This document shows positions 14,075 through 14,605 of a DNA stretch of 14,605 bases, piece by piece; position 1 is the stretch's first letter; every line of letters begins with the position of its first letter. This DNA comes from Nitrosomonadales bacterium (lineage in GTDB: Bacteria > Pseudomonadota > Gammaproteobacteria > Burkholderiales > Nitrosomonadaceae). The translations under genes and the position numbers were made by a program. A model generated the notes under the pieces. That model searched no databases. It was not told where the DNA came from and saw nothing but the letters and a program-made list of their open reading frames with translations. Location: contig SPBV01000020.1 of the NCBI GenBank assembly GCA_004525885.1, positions 1 to 14,605 on the forward strand. Reading direction: 5' to 3'.

Positions 14075-14605
14075 ACAAGTGAAAATATCTACCTATATAA
14101 AAAATTGGCTTAGTTTTGAAGACTTATTTCGAAAGTGACGTAAACATTTGTTCCTATTGTAATTTTATTAACTGCTCAAAATAATTTATGTATAAACAGC
14201 GCGATTCCAGCCTAATCAAACAGATTAACAATTTATTTAATCCTATATATTATTATAAGATTTTATCTAATTGTAATAAAAGATAAATGAATGTAGCAAA
14301 GTGAATCATATATAGGCCATTTATTGAATTAACTATTTTAATAGAAATTTAAAAATGTCGGCTTGGTTTTCCTAATAATTATATATATAACAATAGGATA
14401 AATAACTAATATAAAGCTATTTATAATTAAGTTATTATTCTTAATCGAAACCCACCTAGCTCATACCCACCTAATTGGCACTCTTCCCACAAATATCACA
14501 AAGCATGGCCTACATTTTTTAGAACTAGAACTATCAAGAATTCAAACCCAATCTAATTCTGCACTTATTCTTAAAAATACAAAATGACAACAAAATATAT
14601 AACAA
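14075..14605. other. AT-rich stretch at the right edge, no supported gene
   Basis: Stops occur in all six frames and no RNA gene is recognised. The word ACCCACCTA occurs twice, 15 bp apart (14450-14458 and 14465-14473). An ATG at 14584 could open a gene that continues past the window, but only seven codons are visible and no ribosome site precedes it. Confidence 0.4.

Noticed and set aside
14470..14520. - strand CxxC zinc-ribbon-like peptide (MLCDICGKSAN)
   Set aside because: Only 11 codons between an upstream TAG and a downstream TAG, with no extension in either direction.
1..14605. CRISPR array, rRNA, transposase or complete integrase
   Set aside because: Searched by eye on both strands. 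No regularly spaced repeats with unique spacers, no rRNA blocks, and no recombinase motifs in any reading frame.

Overview
The window looks like a piece of chromosome from a betaproteobacterium, probably a Nitrosomonas-like ammonia oxidiser. That assignment is an inference from the style of the proteins (an AAT-I-gamma aspartate aminotransferase divergent from uvrB, an AsmA-like protein with a very long Ala/Glu-rich cytoplasmic part, a GAF/HD-GYP protein) and from moderate GC genes set in AT-rich spacers. No marker gene in the window settles it.

Left part (1-2390): a tRNA-rich, integration-scarred segment. Positions 136-182 carry the 3' half of a CAT-anticodon tRNA, closest to tRNA-Ile2, without its 5' half. 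This is what remains at the distal end of an element that recombined in a tRNA anticodon loop. Just to its left, and again near 1324-1434 and 1809-1828, are short direct repeats spaced 11-12 bp that resemble integrase arm-binding sites. Between them lie a small GIY-YIG protein (- strand) with an altered YIG motif and a DUF938 methyltransferase-like gene (+). An intact tRNA-Asn(GTT) with a good promoter sits on the - strand at 1874-1949, its 3' end facing the last repeat pair.

Middle part (2392-10908): ordinary, intact genes. A 906-residue protein joins an unnamed N-terminal domain, a repeat-expanded Ala/Glu/Lys/Arg segment, one membrane helix and an AsmA-like periplasmic part. It converges on an aspartate aminotransferase gene, whose start is best placed at a GTG at 6375. 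That gene is divergent from uvrB, and the short gap holds interleaved candidate promoters and a perfect 13-bp palindrome. uvrB, a GAF/HD-GYP cyclic-di-GMP phosphodiesterase-like gene and a GNAT (BioF2/CelD-like) acyltransferase gene follow in one direction with gaps of 22-30 bp and may be co-transcribed.

Right part (10909-14605): an AT-rich, decaying accessory region. It starts with a 47-residue sulfotransferase N-terminal fragment that stops exactly at a perfect inverted repeat. Next is a gene that becomes one coherent frame if one base is removed from each of two homopolymers (A6 and C4). Then come an intact small membrane-anchored protein with six 11-residue Lys/Pro/Glu/Asn repeats, a strong hairpin, and an orphan nucleotidyltransferase-fold protein. 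The last 530 bases are AT-rich with no supported gene. No complete integrase, transposase or CRISPR array is present.
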